Positions 12,319 to 13,888 of a DNA stretch of 13,888 bases are shown here, in pieces. The translations under genes were made by a program, and so were the position numbers. The notes under the pieces are model-generated. The model ran no database searches and had not been told where the DNA came from. It saw only the letters and a list, made by a program, of their open reading frames with translations. This DNA is from Nanobdellota archaeon (GTDB lineage Archaea > Nanobdellota > Nanobdellia > Woesearchaeales > JAGLGH01): the NCBI GenBank assembly GCA_023144115.1, contig JAGLGH010000017.1, positions 1 to 13,888 on the forward strand, written 5' to 3'. Within the stretch, counting starts at the first letter, position 1. Each line of letters starts with the position of its first letter.

Positions 12319-13263
12319 TTAAAGAAAATTCTTGATTAGTTCACACATCTTTTGCTTTATCTCTGCTTTTGAATCATATATGTTGAATCTGGTGATAGAG
12401 GGCACTATGCTGCCATACATGCTGCACCCTTGCTTATATAAATCTTCTAGCCAGCTTGTCCTGTAGCGGTCATTTAGTAATATTTGATAATCTACATTAG
12501 ATTCATAGTCATCGATATATCTGCCGTTGCTTCTTTCTTTTTTAATAGTAAGGTATTGTTCTCTTGTCCATCCCTCTTTTGCACATACAATAAATAGATG
12601 TGTTGGCGGATTGCCAAAAGTAATCTTATGACCAGGCAGATTGAGATAGTCTTTCATGAAAATGCCATCTGGAATCATATTCTTATCATATATCTGGTAA
12701 CATGCTGATTCTTCGCTCCTGCTTCTGATGATTATCTTATTCTTCTTTCTCAGCATTCTCCTGAACCTTAGGAATTCGTCAATTCTATATGCTTGATGAC
12801 TATAAGCTGCAGCAATAGGGTCAAAACTGCTGAAATATTGGGTTCTTTGCTGTTCAAGGGTCCTGTTGACCTGACCAGCGCCTCTTTTGGTCGGTTCTTC
12901 CATTATCCAGACATCAGCAGAATCAGGATTGATATAAGTGCTGACATTGTTCCTGATGCATGATGCTATTTTTAAATCTTCATTTGTGTTTCCGCCAATC
13001 ATCAATTGGTTTGCCTGAAAGACTATCTCTTTTTTGTCCTCTTCAGAAACTTGGTTGTCACTAAGGAATTGCTGCAGGCTAATGTGCTGAGAATTGTATC
13101 TCTTGAATATTTCAGCATGAAATAATGCAGCTATCTCTGTCCCTCTAATATCTCTTACTCTTTTTCCTAATGACTGGAAGAAATTTATCAAGTCATTGAC
13201 CTGTGTGCCTGTTCCGCTCATGTCAGGTCCGCTTACAACAATATCAAGGAATTGGCTTTCCAT
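12319..13263 (-). CDS. Thymidylate-kinase-like P-loop protein with altered Walker A
   Basis: 314 residues; thymidylate kinases are usually near 200. Landmarks appear in dTMP kinase order. A P-loop at 12-21 reads GPDMSGTGTQ, where the kinase has GxDGSGKSTQ. Then follows a long insertion (about 45-125), EEPTKRGAGQ at 132-141 (compare REPGGTxxGE), AAYSHQAYRIDEFLRF (compare LFAADRAQHVEE), and RSRSEESACYQ at 180-190 (compare SDRYxxSxxAYQ). PDGIFMK and a region with GRYIDDYE and ILLNDRY resemble the C-terminal part. The Walker A Lys is Thr18, and the catalytic DR pair reads RS. Function could be a divergent nucleotide kinase or a nucleotide-binding protein without catalysis. Start ATG 13263 lies 28 nt from the palindromic TATA box. 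Confidence 0.75.
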   Translation of the reverse strand: MESQFLDIVVSGPDMSGTGTQVNDLINFFQSLGKRVRDIRGTEIAALFHAEIFKRYNSQHISLQQFLSDNQVSEEDKKEIVFQANQLMIGGNTNEDLKIASCIRNNVSTYINPDSADVWIMEEPTKRGAGQVNRTLEQQRTQYFSSFDPIAAAYSHQAYRIDEFLRFRRMLRKKNKIIIRSRSEESACYQIYDKNMIPDGIFMKDYLNLPGHKITFGNPPTHLFIVCAKEGWTREQYLTIKKERSNGRYIDDYESNVDYQILLNDRYRTSWLEDLYKQGCSMYGSIVPSITRFNIYDSKAEIKQKMCELIKNFL

Positions 13264-13286
13264 CTATCAATCTTAAAAATTCCTAA

Positions 13287-13296
13287 ATTTATAAAT
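13287..13296. promoter_or_regulatory. Perfectly palindromic TATA box between divergent genes
   Basis: ATTTATAAAT reads the same on both strands. It is centred 28 nt upstream of the minus-strand ATG at 13263 and about 35 nt upstream of the plus-strand ATG at 13327; the only good TATA box for both genes. Confidence 0.5.
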
Positions 13297-13326
13297 GTTT
13301 CTAAGAATTTGCTGATACCATCTATT

Positions 13327-13515
13327 ATGATCCTGATGATTATAAGCTATGATATCAAATATCACTTTGTGAATGCTTTAGTATTTTTTGTGTTGATTGC
13401 ATGTGTTATTGAAATTGTACAGATTATTCTTCCATCCATGCCTGCTATGCTTGTGGATTTTGGTCTGCATGTGGGTGGTGTGGTTGTTTATCTGCGGAGA
13501 ATTTTTAATATTTGA
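13327..13515 (+). CDS. Small VanZ-like membrane protein
   Basis: 62 residues from ATG 13327; a longer frame from TTG 13252 would overlap the divergent gene and the TATA box, so it is less likely. Two hydrophobic stretches (about 14-34 and 40-56) surround IEIVQIILPSMPAMLVDFGLHVGG, which resembles the VanZ pattern IExxQxxLPxRxxxxxDxxxNxxG with His for Asn. HFV before it resembles the DKxxHF segment. Usual VanZ domains are about 100 residues, so this is a short form. Function in such small proteins is unknown. It is followed immediately by a hairpin and T tract. Confidence 0.6.
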   Translation: MILMIISYDIKYHFVNALVFFVLIACVIEIVQIILPSMPAMLVDFGLHVGGVVVYLRRIFNI

Positions 13516-13561
13516 AATAGTTCAACCCCTGACTATTTCATCTTTTTCTTCTTGATTTTTT
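13514..13561 (+). terminator. Hairpin plus T-rich tract after the VanZ-like gene
   Basis: Arms GAAATAGT (13514-13521) and ACTATTTC (13532-13539), extended by CA/TG around ACCCC with one bulged T, then a T-rich run at 13540-13561. The hairpin overlaps the stop codon. Between here and 13679 I see only AT-rich sequence. Confidence 0.55.
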
Positions 13562-13679
13562 TATGAGCATGATGTTTGCAAGCTATATTGTCCTTAAGAC
13601 TCTCGTTAGAAGAATTAAATAAATAAGAATAAAATAAGACAGTTTTACCGCCAGTCGAAGATTATTTGGACTATTTCCT

Positions 13680-13888
13680 ATATTTCTGGTAGAGATCTCT
13701 TTCTTTTTCAATATTTGGGCTTACCCTTATCAGTTTATCAAGTGAGGTTTGTTTATTCTTTAGTTTTGTCAATCCGTCCTGATAGAAAGAAATAAGTCCA
13801 TGTTTGATAGCATTTTCTCTTACTATGTTCGGATCATTGATGTCTTCTATATCTCCAATCTCGTCACTATTTGGTGTCCATATCTCAT
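13680..13888 (-). CDS. C-terminus of a type II/IV secretion ATPase-like protein (partial)
   Basis: A minus-strand frame open from the window edge (first complete codon at 13886) to TAA at 13680, 68 residues. Residues 22-56 (IVRENAIKHGLISFYQDGLT and on to TSLDKLIRVSP) match the conserved end of GspE/PilB/TadA ATPases, where R-x-x-A-x-x-x-G-M-x-x-x-x-x-D-G-L is followed by G-x-T-S-L-x-E-V-x-R-V. These hexameric ATPases drive archaeal pili, archaella or secretion systems from the inner face of the membrane. The catalytic part lies outside the window, so the subfamily cannot be told. A T-rich stretch follows at about 13615-13645 on the minus strand. Confidence 0.55.

Noticed and set aside
13563..13622. 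19-codon ORF starting MSMMFASYIV after the VanZ-like gene
   Set aside because: Too short, no promoter or ribosome site, and directly after a terminator.
13540..13679. tRNA or other structured RNA in the right-hand gap
   Set aside because: No cloverleaf, CCA end or box motifs can be drawn; it is only AT-rich.

Overview
The window looks like chromosomal DNA of an AT-rich archaeon, most likely a DPANN lineage such as Woesearchaeota or Pacearchaeota. The evidence is an L7Ae-S28e-L24e-NDK gene string (archaeal order), an archaeal-type EF-2 with the diphthamide site, Shine-Dalgarno sequences that match an archaeal 16S tail (GGTGAT, GGAGG), and several genes whose start codon lies about 26-30 nt downstream of a TATA box (leaderless transcripts). 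The lineage is inferred; no rRNA is present.

Left part (1-2891, minus strand): a partial isochorismatase-like protein, a transglutaminase-like/TPR protein, a small plus-strand coding remnant, and an aldehyde dehydrogenase. Next (2943-6473, minus strand) is a translation operon transcribed rpl7ae, rps28e, rpl24e, ndk, aef2, with very short spacings.

The middle (about 6650-9600, plus strand) is an accessory island. A full-length DinD-family gene is followed by an HTH-nucleotidyltransferase (MNT) and HEPN pair, which looks like a toxin-antitoxin module. Then come the remains of an antisense ORF6N-domain gene and a second, shortened DinD gene. The two DinD proteins are about 70% identical over their first 145 residues. 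A 49-bp element, 39/49 identical, occurs in the same orientation just upstream of a TATA box at both ends of the dinD1-MNT-HEPN segment. The ORF6N remnant holds two perfect palindromes, each encoding one copy of an LRxQxxT motif 13 codons apart. dinD2 holds a third palindrome with the same geometry (CA, three A/T, TG at the centre). This palindrome and repeat set is the most unusual content of the window.

The right part holds a zinc ABC transporter operon (znuA-znuC-znuB, plus strand, 9762-12314). It runs almost into a convergent thymidylate-kinase-like gene whose Walker A lysine is replaced by threonine. That gene is divergent from a small VanZ-like membrane protein gene, and both lie around one perfectly palindromic TATA box. 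The window ends with the C-terminus of a probable type II/IV secretion (PilB/TadA/GspE-like) ATPase on the minus strand.
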